Shown: one piece after another, positions 19,435 through 30,706 of the stretch
Position numbering within the stretch: position 1 is the first letter of the stretch
Layout: the number at the start of each line of letters is the position of its first letter
DNA from: Lentinula raphanica
Lineage: Eukaryota > Basidiomycota > Agaricomycetes > Agaricales > Omphalotaceae
DNA: 64,000 nucleotides
Reading direction: 5' to 3'
NCBI GenBank assembly: GCA_027919835.1
Contig: JANVFP010000013.1
Span: 558,001-622,000 of the forward strand
Program-made: the position numbers and the translations under genes
The notes under the pieces: model-generated
Told to the model about the DNA's origin: nothing
The model's input: the letters and a program-made list of their open reading frames with translations, nothing else
Databases searched by the model: none

Positions 19435-21131
19435 TCAAACATCGGATGTCTCGACGGAGGCGTCACTGTTTCCTGATACCTGAGGGACGTTCTGATCCAC
19501 TGAATCGTGCAGCAGTTTCTGAACGTATTTCACTGTTGGAACCGATGGACCTATATGAGTCCCACCGAGTGCTTGATACAGATCTTCGTCAAAGCCCACG
19601 CATTGAAAGGCCACCCATTCGAATTTGATGGTGCCGTTCGAGCAGAGCTTTGTCATGATGCGCAAGTCTGCACGTTGCTTGGACTCGTGGGGGAGAGAGG
19701 AAGCCTGGGCAAGCAAAGCTGCTTTGATGATACCCGCCTGGAAGGGCTGGGAGATTAGAGACATATCCTGGAGAAGAGGTTCAGAGATCAACAGGCAGTA
19801 AGAACAGAAACACCGCGTTCACGTACCAGCGACTCGACGATTTCCTGCGATGCAATCATATCTTCGATGCGAAGACACTTGAAAGTCCCCGCGTAGTACA
19901 GATTGTTTTTCTGCACATAGAACATTTCTCTCGTCTCATTATAAAGATTTTCGAAAGTACCCTCGAGCTGAAGGTCCATGGCTGGATGTTGTTGAGATCT
20001 AACCCCAATCACCAGAGCGTGTTGACGGCCGTAGCCAAGCCATTGTATAGGTACGTGTGCGGGATGCACGAAGACCTTTTCGCCACGGCGATCAGAGGGA
20101 CCTCGCAAAGGAACAGAAAACTAGAAACGAAGATACAAGGTTAGCATGTAGTATATAGGAGAGAGAGACGTGATTGCTTTACTTTGTCGGGCAACATATG
20201 ATGCCCCTTGATAGCAATTATCACACGTTTAGTCGAAGGTATCGGGCTCAACGCAGGAGCGTCTGGTTTATCATACACAGGAGGCAATAGGGAGACAACT
20301 TGTTTGAAAAACTCGACGAGCTGATATTTCTGTTGGCAGATGGAATCAGAGAATCGGCTTGGATGACAATCACTGAACTTACATCGGTCAATTCTGGAAA
20401 TGGAAGGTCATTCTATCAAGCTTGAATTCAATGAGTTTAAGAACCACGAAACGAGCATCTTACAGAGTCCACAACTTGGGCGTCACTAGGAGTTCCTCCC
20501 TGTAACGATGATTGGAGTAAGAAACTAGTAAATGACGAAGGTTACGATGGCATTACCGAAGGCCCGTTGACGACTGCAGAGTCCTCTTTCTCGATTCCAG
20601 GCTGGACAGAAATTGGGCGGGCAACTTAACGGAATGAACTGAGTATACTCACCGATGCTTCTTCAAGGGAGCCCACACACGGTTCTGGGTAGTATAGTGG
20701 TCCATTGTTGGTGGCATTGCCGATCTGAACACGAACGTATCTATCCTGAATTTCCGTTATCCTACATCGAGGGAGTAACACCTTACCGAATACGACCCAA
20801 CCTGGTAGGTATCCCCATACTCCAGCACGTTATGGCGAAGTCCATAGTGATACCACGGCCACGTTTGAGCAACGGTACTTTGATTTGGCGTGTCAAACTG
20901 AGTCTCTGACGCTTCAGTAGCATCATTGTAAGAAGACACTCGATGAACGTTGAGTGGATAGGGATAGGTGTTGAAATCAGATACTTCGGAGGAGTTTGGG
21001 TATGGTTCCTCCGGAAGCGAATTCGAGGTATGAATACTCTCTTCGCCACTCGATATGTCTGTATCTTCATCATGGTCAGACACCCACTGTAGAAATCGAT
21101 TCGAAATCAATACCGTGCTTTCAACGGACAT
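19435..21131 (-). CDS. DUF6697-like hypothetical protein
   Basis: A minus-strand, multi-exon gene with ATG at 21131 and TGA at 19435-19437. The N-terminal part is acidic and Ser/Pro-rich (DHDEDTDISSGEESI), so probably disordered. The C-terminal part contains FVHPAHVPIQWLGYGRQHALVIG, EMFYVQKNNLYYAGTFKCLR, FQAGIIKAALLAQASSL and IKFEWVAFQCVGFDEDLYQAL. The Y-Y-A-G-T-F/Y pattern followed by a late 'QCVGF' motif is what I remember from DUF6697 proteins, common and uncharacterised in mushroom-forming fungi. That assignment is from memory and moderate. No catalytic residues can be named. It converges with SEC63 (stops about 200 bp apart). Confidence 0.5.
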
Positions 21132-21639
21132 AATTCAAGATACGCACATCGACATGGCCTTGATCACTCCATCGACGCCTATGTTGTGTTATACATGGAG
21201 TAGATTGTGTAGCACCAGGTGCAGAATCTGAAACGATACGTCTCGTTGGCATTGACGATAAAGGTCCAGTTAGCTATCGAGGCAGCAAGGCAGGAAAAGA
21301 TTAATGCGCGTCTGTCGTGTGTTGATGCTTTGTACAGTGGATGAGGCGCAAGGTAGATGTGCTCGTAATGAACATTGCTTTTATACCATACCAGAAATAT
21401 AGGGACCAATCGTCAAGAGTAAAGAATAAAGGGTGGCATCAAAGGGAAAGTCACGCTGAAGAAAGCTGAAGAACAAGCAAGAACATTGTAGGACCATCTT
21501 TACCAAAAGGGACAGGAGGGTCTAAGCGCGTAGCTGATACTGTGGACATAATTTGTTGTCATCCAGGGATTGTTCGTCAAAGGCAGAGAAAAGGCATGGT
21601 CACGGTGGTGAATCATTATCCAGTGAAGGGAGGTGAAGG

Positions 21640-21675
21640 GTAACAGTGTTAGCGCCCGAAACGCTTATCTTATCT
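21640..21675 (+). promoter_or_regulatory. AGCGCC / CGCTTATCTTATCTTATC motif upstream of RPS4
   Basis: About 95-115 bp before the eS4 start, a TTAGCGCC and a GCTTATCTTATCTTATCG lie side by side. The same pairing (an AAGCGC unit beside TTATCTTATC) occurs next to the SFH5 start and in the terminal repeats of the transposon at 48-54 kb. It is a candidate promoter element. Confidence 0.4.
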
Positions 21676-21766
21676 TATCGACCCAGTTCAGGTTGGGAAA
21701 AAACTTTGACCTTCAATCTGATACCTTTGCCCAACTTCGTAAGTCCAAGCAAAAGACGACACCAAT

Positions 21767-22890
21767 ATGGTCAGTAACTCCTCAGAATGCTCCTAGAGGG
21801 CCATCAGGATGTGTCTATGGAAGATTTGGTGGTTGAATGGGCTGGAATGGGCTGGTTGGATGGGATGGGTTTCGGATGACCTTTTGTTGCGAAGCGATTG
21901 ATCAACTTCAAAACTGACTCTCCTCATTCTGCTAACAGGCTCGAGGACCCAAAAAGCACTTGAAGCGTCTTGCTGCTCCTTCATCATGGATGCTGGACAA
22001 GCTGAGCGGTACCTACGTATGGACCATAAAAATTACGCGACCGAGGCGAATTCTGATCTCGATGTTATTTCCAGGCTCCTCGTCCATCTCCTGGTCCCCA
22101 CAAACTCCGTGAATGCCTTCCTCTCACCGTCTTCCTCCGAAATCGTTTAAAGTATGCCTTGACTGGTCGTGAGGTTACTTCAATCGTCATGCAGCGCTTG
22201 ATCAAAATCGACGGGAAGGTCCGAACTGACCCTACCTACCCTGCTGGATTCATGGGTGCGTTTATGTGTATTCATGTGGAGATTTGAATTTTGAATCATC
22301 ATTATCATCAGATGTCATTTCCATTGAAAAGTCTGGCGAGCATTTCCGTCTCTTATACGATGTCAAAGGCCGATTTGCCATCCACCGTATCACTCCTGAG
22401 GAAGCCACATACAAGCTCCTCAAGGTGAAGAAGGTCGCCATTGGTGCACGCGGTGTTCCTCACGTCGTCACCCACGATGGACGTACCATCCGGTACCCCG
22501 ACCCTCTCATCAAGGTAAACGATACCATCAAGTTCGACATTGAGCAGGGAAAAATCACAGACTTCGTGAAATTCGACACTGGTAACCTCGTCATGATCAC
22601 CGGTGGCCGTAACATGGGTCGTGCGGGTGTGATCGTACACAGAGAAAAGCATATTGGGGACTGGGATATTGTGCACGTGAAAGACTCGTTGGACAGAACA
22701 TTTGCTACTCGGTGAGTTCATACATCACTTTCACAAATCTACATTGCTCATTCATATATACAGTATCTCTAACATCTTCGTCATTGGTGAGGGCAACAAG
22801 CCATGGATATCTCTCCCCAAGGGCAAGGGTACTAAGTATACGATTTCCGAGGAGAGAGATCAACGAAGAAAAAGGGCAGCCGAGGAGTAA
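21767..22890 (+). CDS. RPS4: 40S ribosomal protein S4 (eS4)
   Basis: Five exons (21767-21769, 21939-22016, 22075-22255, 22312-22711, 22764-22890) give 262 residues, the normal eS4 length. The first coding exon is the ATG alone. Splicing yields [25 protein letters not shown], then the S4-type RNA-binding part ([24 protein letters not shown]), the central eS4 domain ([42 protein letters not shown]) and the KOW motif region ([21 protein letters not shown]). It ends in a basic tail ([13 protein letters not shown]). It is a structural protein of the small ribosomal subunit, placed near the 5' end of 18S rRNA. Multiple introns near the 5' end, including one directly after ATG, are usual in basidiomycete ribosomal genes. 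Confidence 0.95.
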
Positions 22891-23615
22891 TCTTTTCTCT
22901 GTTACAATAACTATGACCCCACGTATGCACCCTCTATGAATTGTATGGTCTGCCCAATGCACGAACTATGCATGCCCCATTTCGCTTTAAATTTTCCGCG
23001 AAATATCGCCTGGGATTCGGGGGAATCTGTAGACCTGATAGAAGATGTTGGAACTTGGAACTTGAAGAAGATCTAAGGATTGAATATTGAATTCCTACGT
23101 CAGGCATCATGAGTGTGGCTCTGGTAACTGGTTTGAGTGATGGCGAATTCACCAAGGTCCAAGGGGGACTTCTATGAGACGTCGGATCGGTACGTCGAGC
23201 CTGAGGCATCGACATGCACACGATCTATAGCATGCTGAATCCTAATGAAAACAAGATAGAATAGAGACAATGAGGGACTAAGAGGTAATCAGGAGAAACA
23301 GAGGAAGTATAGTAATGATCGTGAACCTGGAAACTAATCAAGGACGCTTCTATCATGCTGGTCTGCGGAAGGGTCCCCCAGACTGTATCCTCTTTGACAC
23401 TTTGGGATATGTGATAGGTCAAGTTTGTCAATGTAGCATCAGGGAATTCTGAGAAATATTGAAGACGAGGATGGAAGCTCAAGGTATATAAAACATAGTC
23501 GAAATGAGCTGGTATATGAAAGATGGCAGTAGTGCAATATCTTCAGTGAGAATGGACGAGAATAGAAATCTCATATACGTGCATTGGCGAAGCCAAAGGT
23601 AATCCAATGATATCA
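22891..23615. other. gene-free stretch between RPS4 and SFH5 stops
   Basis: Both flanking genes end towards this stretch, so it should hold their 3' UTRs. Frames on both strands are short and lack protein-like composition. No motif was seen. Confidence 0.4.
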
Positions 23616-24943
23616 TCAGTTGAATGCGTCTGCTTCACCTCCGTATCGTTTTGGAAGCTGTTTGGCGTCAATTTCAGGCAACAACGCTTTCCCAAGGGCG
23701 GAAGTTCCAGATCCTACAACTGACATCTTCGCTAGCGTAGCTGAGGGCATGAGAGGCTTGAACAACCAGAAAATCCAGGTCATGTAGGAAGGCACATTGA
23801 CGAAGTATTTCTTGTGCTATATTGGATCATGTACGTGTTCAGGTGTACAGATGTGCAGAATTCAGTAAGACGAAGACATACCAAGAATTCAGGATAGTGG
23901 CTAGAAAAGATACTACTGGCTTCCGATGCAGCGTTCTTTGAATTAGCATCGCGACTCGTCATTGATACACCTGCGTAGTCTGAGCGAAGAGTCACTACTA
24001 CGAGGGTGACCACAAGGATGAGTTCGAGATCACTGACCATGCACTTGTATCATCTGGTCTATATTTTCAAAATCGAGCAACTCGATGCTTTTCTCCATGA
24101 ATGCTACACGCCATCTAGAGAAATTTCGTTCAACGAGTAAGCGGCACGAGGAAGGACTTTCTCACCTCAAAAACCGTTGTACATCTCCGAAAACAGATTT
24201 CAGATCCTGGTTGCCGCCATATACGTTGAATCTAGACCAGTAGAGGTTAACTAGGCATCGCAATTGATGATTATTGTGTACGTACACGACTGGTCGACCT
24301 GCCTTATCCTTGCCATAGATATGACCTAGTGAACCGAAAACATCCTGAGGGAATTCTTCTTTGCAAGCGGCTTCAACGTTGAATTCATCCCTCCAACGTA
24401 GTGTGGCAATGAACATAGTTTTCGCTTCCGTCACATTCAAGTTTCTGGAGAAGACAAACCTTGAACATTCGCTCTCCACGTGTCAAGAGCCAGATAGCAT
24501 ACCTTGCTCGAAGGAACTTCATCAGCACAACACTCACTCGTGCATCAAGAAGGTTAGAAGGATCTATCGTCACGCCCCATAGTTGGATAGCTGTGGTCTT
24601 TGCGTCCGTCTTTTCAGGATAAGCGGAGGCTAACGCGTCCGGTACTTGTTCCTATAGAGTAATGCAGTATGCATGAGATGAGCATCGTCGTCATCACAGG
24701 AATAGTTTTGCTTGCCCGAAAAGCCTTCAAGGCATCCCATTCCTTATGCGAGAACTTCTCCGTCAAAGCGTTCTTGGGTTCTTCGACAGCGGCCTTTGGG
24801 TTAGGTGCATCATGTACTTCTTGTGCTGGAGCTTCCTGATGTTCTGAACTTGCAGATACAGGAGCAGTCTGATTTCCTTCCGCCTCTGACATGGAGGTTG
24901 TGCTTGAACAATGCGGCGACTGCGCGGGTATACTTGAAGACAT
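23616..24943 (-). CDS. SFH5: SFH5-like Sec14/CRAL-TRIO phosphatidylinositol transfer protein
   Basis: ATG at 24943, TGA at 23616-23618, with at least five introns. Residues 1-60 are Ser/Ala/Glu/Pro-rich. Then come LTEKFSHKEWDALKAFR, WGVTIDPSNLLDARVSVVLMKFLRA (CRAL-TRIO N-terminal helices), NLNVTEAKTMFIATLRWRDEF and FGSLGHIYGKDKAGRPVV. FNVYGGNQDLKSVFGDVQRFLR continues across a 55-bp intron (24233-24288). YAGVSMTSRDANSKNAASEASSIFSSHYPEFL, VPSYMTWIFWLFKPL and LPEIDAKQLPKRYGGEADAFN complete the lipid-binding domain. These blocks match the fungal Sfh5 subfamily, which moves phosphatidylinositol between membranes and acts at the ER periphery and in the cytosol. Some Sfh5 proteins bind heme; I cannot judge that here. 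It is divergent from the gene at 25229 and shares a promoter of about 285 bp. Confidence 0.88.
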
Positions 24944-24947
24944 TGAT

Positions 24948-24972
24948 AACGTTATCTTATCTAAGCGCTTAC
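24948..24972. promoter_or_regulatory. TTATCTTATCTAAGCGCTTA motif in divergent promoter
   Basis: A TTATCTTATC run joined to the palindrome TAAGCGCTTA lies just upstream of the SFH5 ATG and 260 bp upstream of the divergent gene. It is the cleanest example of the motif pair found in other promoters of the window. Confidence 0.45.
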
Positions 24973-25228
24973 CCGGCGCGGCTCAACCGTAGCCACTGTG
25001 TCTCTCCGACACTGACTCTTTCTAGCTCTTTCTGCCTCTTGCCCTTGTACTCTCGCGGTCACGCTGCAGCTTTCTTTCAACATTCATACGGTCCAATTAT
25101 CAGGTTCTCAATCTAGCGAACAATGCAGAGCGCACCTTATAAAATCTTCGCTACCCTACTTCGACATGCGCATCCACTCTCTCAATTTGTCCCCCTTCCT
25201 TCAGATATCTATCCAGTAATTTATCGCT

Positions 25229-27904
25229 ATGTCTCATCAATTTTCCTCACAAACTGCGAGCCACTATCAAGCTGGCATACCGGGTATGGTCGTGCAACCA
25301 GATGGTTGGATCATGTCTAGAGGTCAATCACCACCACCACGCTCTGTTCATCCTACGCAGTATCAGCACCACCGTAGTCTTCCGCAACGAAGCCTCGGCG
25401 ATGGCAAAGAAAACCACCCGTCTGCCTGTTCTTACCAGGCTGGGCCCAATAAGGCTCAGATACTCCAGGTGTGTGGAATTGCAGCGTGTCGTGCTCGGCT
25501 AAATACTCAATCATGCTGTTCAGATGGGACCTGCCGTGCTGCAAGACTCGATGACGAGCAACGTTCTCCAACGAGACCAGCATATCTCTAATGGAGGGAT
25601 GGCGAGCTATCCTAGATCTCATGGTCCGACTTCAACCCCCGTATCATCTCCTGGTAGTGATGTGTTTATACCGGTTGCACAACGATACACCGTGCCGGTG
25701 CTCAGTTACCAGAATAAACCGACGATTCAGGACCGAGGCGGAAACGCTGCCTCCGGCCACAGAGCCCAATCCTCCTCTCATGAATCATTCGGCAACACTT
25801 TTGGTCTGCAGCAAGTCGGTGTTCAATGTGCCCCAGTAGCAGGTAGCACTCGACAACCCGCTCTCGACGCTCACATAGGTGCGGATGTCAGTCGTAACGC
25901 GATGGAATTCATGAGTAGCAATTCTTCACTTTCTTTTCAACACCCTCAACTCTCTTCAATCGTGCGACACCCTCCAAACTCAGAGACGAATGCGTCTCAG
26001 ACGTACTCCACTGTTCCCTGTTCTCCGTCTTCGTCCGAAGCTCGGCCCCTTGTGTTATCCCAGATGCATAATCGTTCAGTCCACTCGGGCACCTTTTTGC
26101 ATGCATCTCTTCCGGCGTCATACGACTACCCGCAGCAGCATTCAGCTCAAACCGAGTATGCTCAATACAATTCGCGTCTCGAGCGTTTGTCAAATGCCAA
26201 TGAAGCTACACCAGAGATCCTTTACCGATCTGACGCTGCACAGACCATTATAAGCCTTGACATTGGTGCATCCAGTGCTGGATCAGACACCGATTCATCC
26301 CTCGAAGAGAGTGGCGAGGACAAAACTCCAACGCAGAAATCTGTCGCCTCTGGGTACGCTCTGTCCATTCGACAAGATGAACGGACAGGTAGCACAACAC
26401 CTACTCAAACACGCCATAGCAGGAACAACAACCTTTCCCCGACGGATGTGGTCAGGGCGTCCCTTCGAAGAAGAGCCCATCAGGATTCCATAGTGTATGC
26501 CACTAATTCAAGCAACGCTGTCGTGCAGTCCGTCCCTCAGACTGAACATGCTAGAGAGGTGTTATATCGCTCCCAGCAACAGTCCCGTGTACGTTCTTGG
26601 AACATCGAGCAAATGGATACCTGTTTGAATGATCAGTCCACTGATGGTCGCAAACCCGTAGCTCAAGCTCATTCCCATCTGGTCGCAGATGGAAGGAACG
26701 ATGCCCCGAAGAATCCGACTCGCTCTCGATCCCGTTCGCTCAATGAACACGCTGCCCCTTTCATACCTGGTCAGCGTACTCATTATATGCCTCCGAACGA
26801 TGACGCGCTGGATGCCCTAAACTGTGGAAGCAATGCCCACGACATTGACATCAACAATGTTGATATGATCTTAACTGAGATTCTCTACGAATTCATGGAC
26901 TTGGAAAACCTTCAGTTAGGATTGAATTTGCGGGGTCCCATTCGCGTGGAAGATAGCAAGAGTTCTGTGCAGTGAGTGCCAGTAACATTATTCACCTGTA
27001 GGGGCTGTCCTTGACATTTTTCCAGCGAATCTGTCCATGCAGGATTCCTGCCTTCTCTCGCTTTGGGCGATGCAAAACGTTCTGCGGAGGGCTGCATCAA
27101 CTGGCTCTGGAATCAGCAGATTGCTCCGGCCGCAGTGGAGTATCTCTCGTGTTACTTGGCTGTATCACTATGCAAGTCGACTAGACACTTGCGAGAATTC
27201 AGGTCAAAACATTGCTTGCATTTGATCCTGTTATTGTTTGAAGACTTGAAGCATGATCTCATCCGCAAGAAAATGTGTGCTTGCATGTTCTCTGCATCTG
27301 CTCAATATGCTCGTACGGTACTAGAGGTGGTGAGTTGCATCAGTCTAGATCTCACTCGATTTCTCCTTACGATTTTCAGGATATGCCTCCCGGAGCCACA
27401 GGAAATAGATATAACCTCGTCCTTGATATCGCTCTGGTGCAGGCTGACATTATAGGGACGCTATACCGGCTAGGTTATTTGGAAACCAACTACATCATGG
27501 ATTTTCTTCAGTCCCTGATTGAATTTCGTCCACACCCAATCCGTATCCAAGTCATCCACGGGTTGCTCACAGCGGCAGGAGAAACCATCTGTCATCCCAG
27601 TAATTCTCGCGAACTTGGGAGTCTTCTTTCTTGCATGTACAGGAAATACGTGATGCCGCCTCCAGGAGGCTCGTTACCTGATGTTTTTCTTGCGCCAGAG
27701 GAGCAGAAGCAAGCGATATTCAACCGTGTCCGGCCTTTCCTTGAGGTTCGCACTCACTGTCTTCATCTCTGGTTAGGATCTCGACTCATTTTAAACACAG
27801 GAGATTCGGATGATGATTTGCAAGTGGAGACTTCACAACTTTTGAAGGAATTCTTGATTCAAATACACAATGTTGGCGTTGGCGAACAAGCCGAATTCAT
27901 GTAG
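25229..27904 (+). CDS. hypothetical 838-aa protein, disordered N-terminal half with helical C-terminal domain
   Basis: Four exons (25229-25468, 25524-26971, 27026-27329, 27380-27904) fit in phase to 838 residues. Residues 1-540 are rich in Ser, Gln, His and Pro, with no visible domain, so disordered. The last 300 residues are helical-looking and well ordered: DIDINNVDMILTEILYEFMDLENLQLGLN, SLALGDAKRSAEGCINWLWNQQIAPAAVEYLSCYLAVSL, NRYNLVLDIALVQADIIGTLYRLGYLETNYIMDFLQSLIEFRPHPIRIQVIHGLLTAAGE, FNRVRPFLEVRTHCLHLWLG. This resembles a HEAT/MIF4G-like helical repeat, but I cannot name the family. There is no signal peptide or membrane segment. A role in RNA or chromatin regulation by scaffolding would fit the layout but is only a guess. 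Confidence 0.6.
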
Positions 27905-28747
27905 AACACATGGACCGTTTACTGTATCTGACGACTCGGACTTGTTGCGTGTATAGTGGAAAAGTGGCCGAAAAATGTATCGATATGTAGAATGCTAGAT
28001 TTCATGACTGTTGTGCTACTACTCACTAGTACTCACTACCTGAGGCACTTGGAGATCTGGATCGTGGACGATGGTCAAAATTCCATTCCACTTGTTGGTA
28101 TTCATCATACCGTCTAGCCAGTGACATCGTTCGTGATTTTCGACTATACCGCCGACCTACTGGCCTCACTCGAGGGACGTGGCATGGCTGGCATGACGGT
28201 ATCATTAATCTCGATTCGCAATAACCAAAGAATTAGCTGAACAGTTTGATAGGAGCCTGAGTGCTCCTGAGTGCTCGGATTGCTATTTCAAACGGAGTGC
28301 CCTCTCTTGCGTTATCACCGCTACAGTGTACAAATGAGAGTGAAATCTGGAATTACTGGATCGTTGCTTATCATCTATCTGCGAAAACTTACGACCGTTT
28401 TCGCTGTGTAGAGAGATAGCACGGCTCCACAACGTTACCCCCCAGATTTGGTGTATTTATTCGTAGTCCAGATATCATGTTTTGAAGGACGTATGGTGGC
28501 TTGTGGTTTGGTACTTACAGTCGACAGAATCGGTGGAAAGGAGCGCTCTGATAAGATATGATGGGAATTTACTCCACGATGATGATATATGCGCTGCCGA
28601 CTAATTGCCGACGTTTTAGTGTGACAACAGCCTCATCCTCTATTCTCTTTTATCCTCTTTTATCGCCACCGCAAAAATCCTCTCATCGCAAGCTAGGACT
28701 TGCGAGTCCATCTTCATCTACGCCCTCTTGATACTCTACTCGACGCT
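27905..28747. other. gene-free stretch upstream of the transporter gene
   Basis: No coherent coding sequence was found. The last 150 bp (pyrimidine-rich CTCTTTTATCCTCTTTTATCGCC near 28640-28665) probably contain the promoter and 5' UTR of the transporter at 28748. Confidence 0.4.
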
Positions 28748-30435
28748 ATGCACAAGGCTTCTATTTCTGATCGCTATGTACTCCACGAAAGCAAAGGATT
28801 CGACTTGCCCAACGGAAACTACTGGCGTCCTTCTCCTGTTCTGCCTGTCTACGAAAAGGATAGAGCCCGGGAGGATAGAAGCTTGCTCAAGAGTGCTGCC
28901 TCGTTTACTCTTGGTGCCTGTCGTCAGATGAAAAGGTTTATATCTCGGTCCTTGGTGCCCTCGTCACGACAAAATTCTCGACCGATGACCAGCCCTTCTA
29001 TCATCTCAGGAATATCCTCCAATATCACCTTCATCCTCCTCTGCAGCTTGTGGTATACGACTTCGGCATTGTCTTCCAACACTGGAAAGGCAATTCTTAC
29101 CGAATTTCGCTATCCAATCACCCTCACGTTTGTACAGTTTGGCTTCGTAGCATTCTACTGTCTACTATTCATGACTCCCGTCCTGCGATTCTCCAAACTG
29201 CGCGCGCCTACGAAAGCTATATTGAAGGATACGCTTCCCATGGGACTCTTTCAAGTTGGAGGACACGTCTTTTCTAGTATGGCTATCTCCCGCATACCGG
29301 TCAGCACAGTGCATACGATCAAAGTCCGTATCTATATCCTCCATATAACCGTATATCTTAAGCTTACGTTTAACAGGCACTGTCGCCCCTCTTCACAGTT
29401 GCGGCCTATGCCCTTCTATTCGGTGTTAGCTACTCTGCAAAAACGTATACATCCTTGCTCCCGCTCACGTTTGGAGTAATGCTCGCATGTTCGTCAGAGT
29501 TTTCAGTATCGAATGCAGTCGGATTACTTTGCGCATTCGGTTCCGCTATCGTTTTTGTCTCCTCTAACATATTCTTCAAGAAGATTATGCCGACAAATAC
29601 TGGCGGCGGCCTGTCTCAACCCTCTCAGAAGTTGGACAAAATCAACCTACTTCTATATTCCTCCGGTATGGCTTTCATACTCATGGTTCCCATATGGCTG
29701 TATTACGACCTGCCCATTTTCCTGTCTTCCTCCGACCATGTGTCCCATCCTTCGCATGGACATTCAAACCCGCATTCGGTGACCTATTACTTCATCATGA
29801 ACGGCACGGTCCATTTTGCACAGAACATCATTGCCTTCGTCATCCTTTCTTCCACCTCTCCAGTCACGTATTCGATTGCTTCGCTGATGAAGCGTGTCGC
29901 CGTTATCTGCTCGGCGATCTTGTGGTTCAACCAACCGCTTCACAGTCTCCAGGCGATTGGTATCTGCTTAACGTTCACTGGCCTTTACATGTACAATAAC
30001 GCCAAGGGAGACGTGGAGAAGGGTGAAAAGAAAATGATGAGGGTTGAAGCTGCGAGAGATTTCAAACTGCCAACCACCAATGCAGATGCGCGCATGATGT
30101 CTGGAACAGATACGCCTCCCGAGTCGTATTCAATGCCACAGGCCGATACGGCGATGACTTCGGCTACTGGCTTGGGTTCTGGCTCCATCCATGGCCGCCC
30201 TCGTGCGCCTTCTGCTGTTTCACATCTCAATGCTCATAATCTGTCCGTAAAAATCACGCCTCCGTCCTTCAACGCGAAAAAGTCACCGAAGGATCGAATG
30301 GTTTCTCCAACCGATTCGTATCCGTCGCCACCGCCGTCCTTAGACTCGCCCCCTTCCCAAAGCGTTCATCTCTCTAGTCAAGTAGGAATCTTCGATGCAC
30401 TTGAACACTCTCACCGGACCACCACCATTTCATGA
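28748..30435 (+). CDS. triose-phosphate/nucleotide-sugar transporter family protein (SLY41-like)
   Basis: Two exons (28748-29323, 29377-30435), 544 residues. After about 90 cytosolic residues there are some ten hydrophobic segments: NITFILLCSLWYTTSALSSN (the W-Y-x2-S-x3-N-x2-K signature of the family, completed by TGKAILTEF), LTFVQFGFVAFYCLLFM, MGLFQVGGHVFSSMAIS, VSTVHTIKALSPLFTVAAYALLFG (conserved H-x-I/V-K-A-x-x-P), AVGLLCAFGSAIVFVSSNIFFKK, KINLLLYSSGMAFILMVPIWLYY, IIAFVILSSTSPVTYSIASLMKR and AIGICLTFTGLYMYN. These fit the TPT (DUF250) group that includes yeast Sly41 and mammalian SLC35E1, in the secretory pathway. A Ser/Pro-rich tail of about 150 residues is probably cytosolic. The substrate cannot be read from sequence. 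I chose the ATG at 28748 because no upstream in-frame ATG exists. Confidence 0.85.
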
Positions 30436-30659
30436 TTATTTATTACTATAACATTTATTTCCTACATAAATATTTCCTTCATGAGTTTGACTGACTATTT
30501 CTTCGCCTTCGACTTGCCAGCTGGAATGCATGTGGAAGTTTCCAACTGTCTCTGCGTTCATTCCTACTTCACGTTCTTTATATGACAGGTACTTCAGTAT
30601 AGACATGTAGAAACCCCATCGAAAATGCATACATCTTTTTCAAGTTTTTGAATGACCAT

Positions 30660-30690
30660 ACAGTAAGCGCGCGCGCGCTTCTTTCTCATA
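30660..30690. promoter_or_regulatory. TAAGCGCGCGCGCGCTT motif upstream of HEATR5
   Basis: A (GC)n run flanked by TAAGCGC and GCGCTT sits about 30-45 bp upstream of the start codon. It is an extended version of the AAGCGCTT palindrome seen before other genes here. Alternating GC could also form Z-DNA, but I have no evidence for that. Confidence 0.4.
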
Positions 30691-30706
30691 CTACTTCGAC
30701 ATCGAC

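Noticed and set aside
24233..24288. Insertion of about 19 residues in the CRAL-TRIO domain of SFH5 (VHNNHQLRCLVNLYWSR)
   Set aside because: It is an unspliced intron with GTACGT donor and TAG acceptor; removing it gives GRPVVFNVYGGNQDLKSVF, as in the family.
30663..30680. GC repeat as a Z-DNA regulatory switch
   Set aside because: The run is short and is better explained as an extended form of the AAGCGCTT motif; nothing in the sequence supports Z-DNA.
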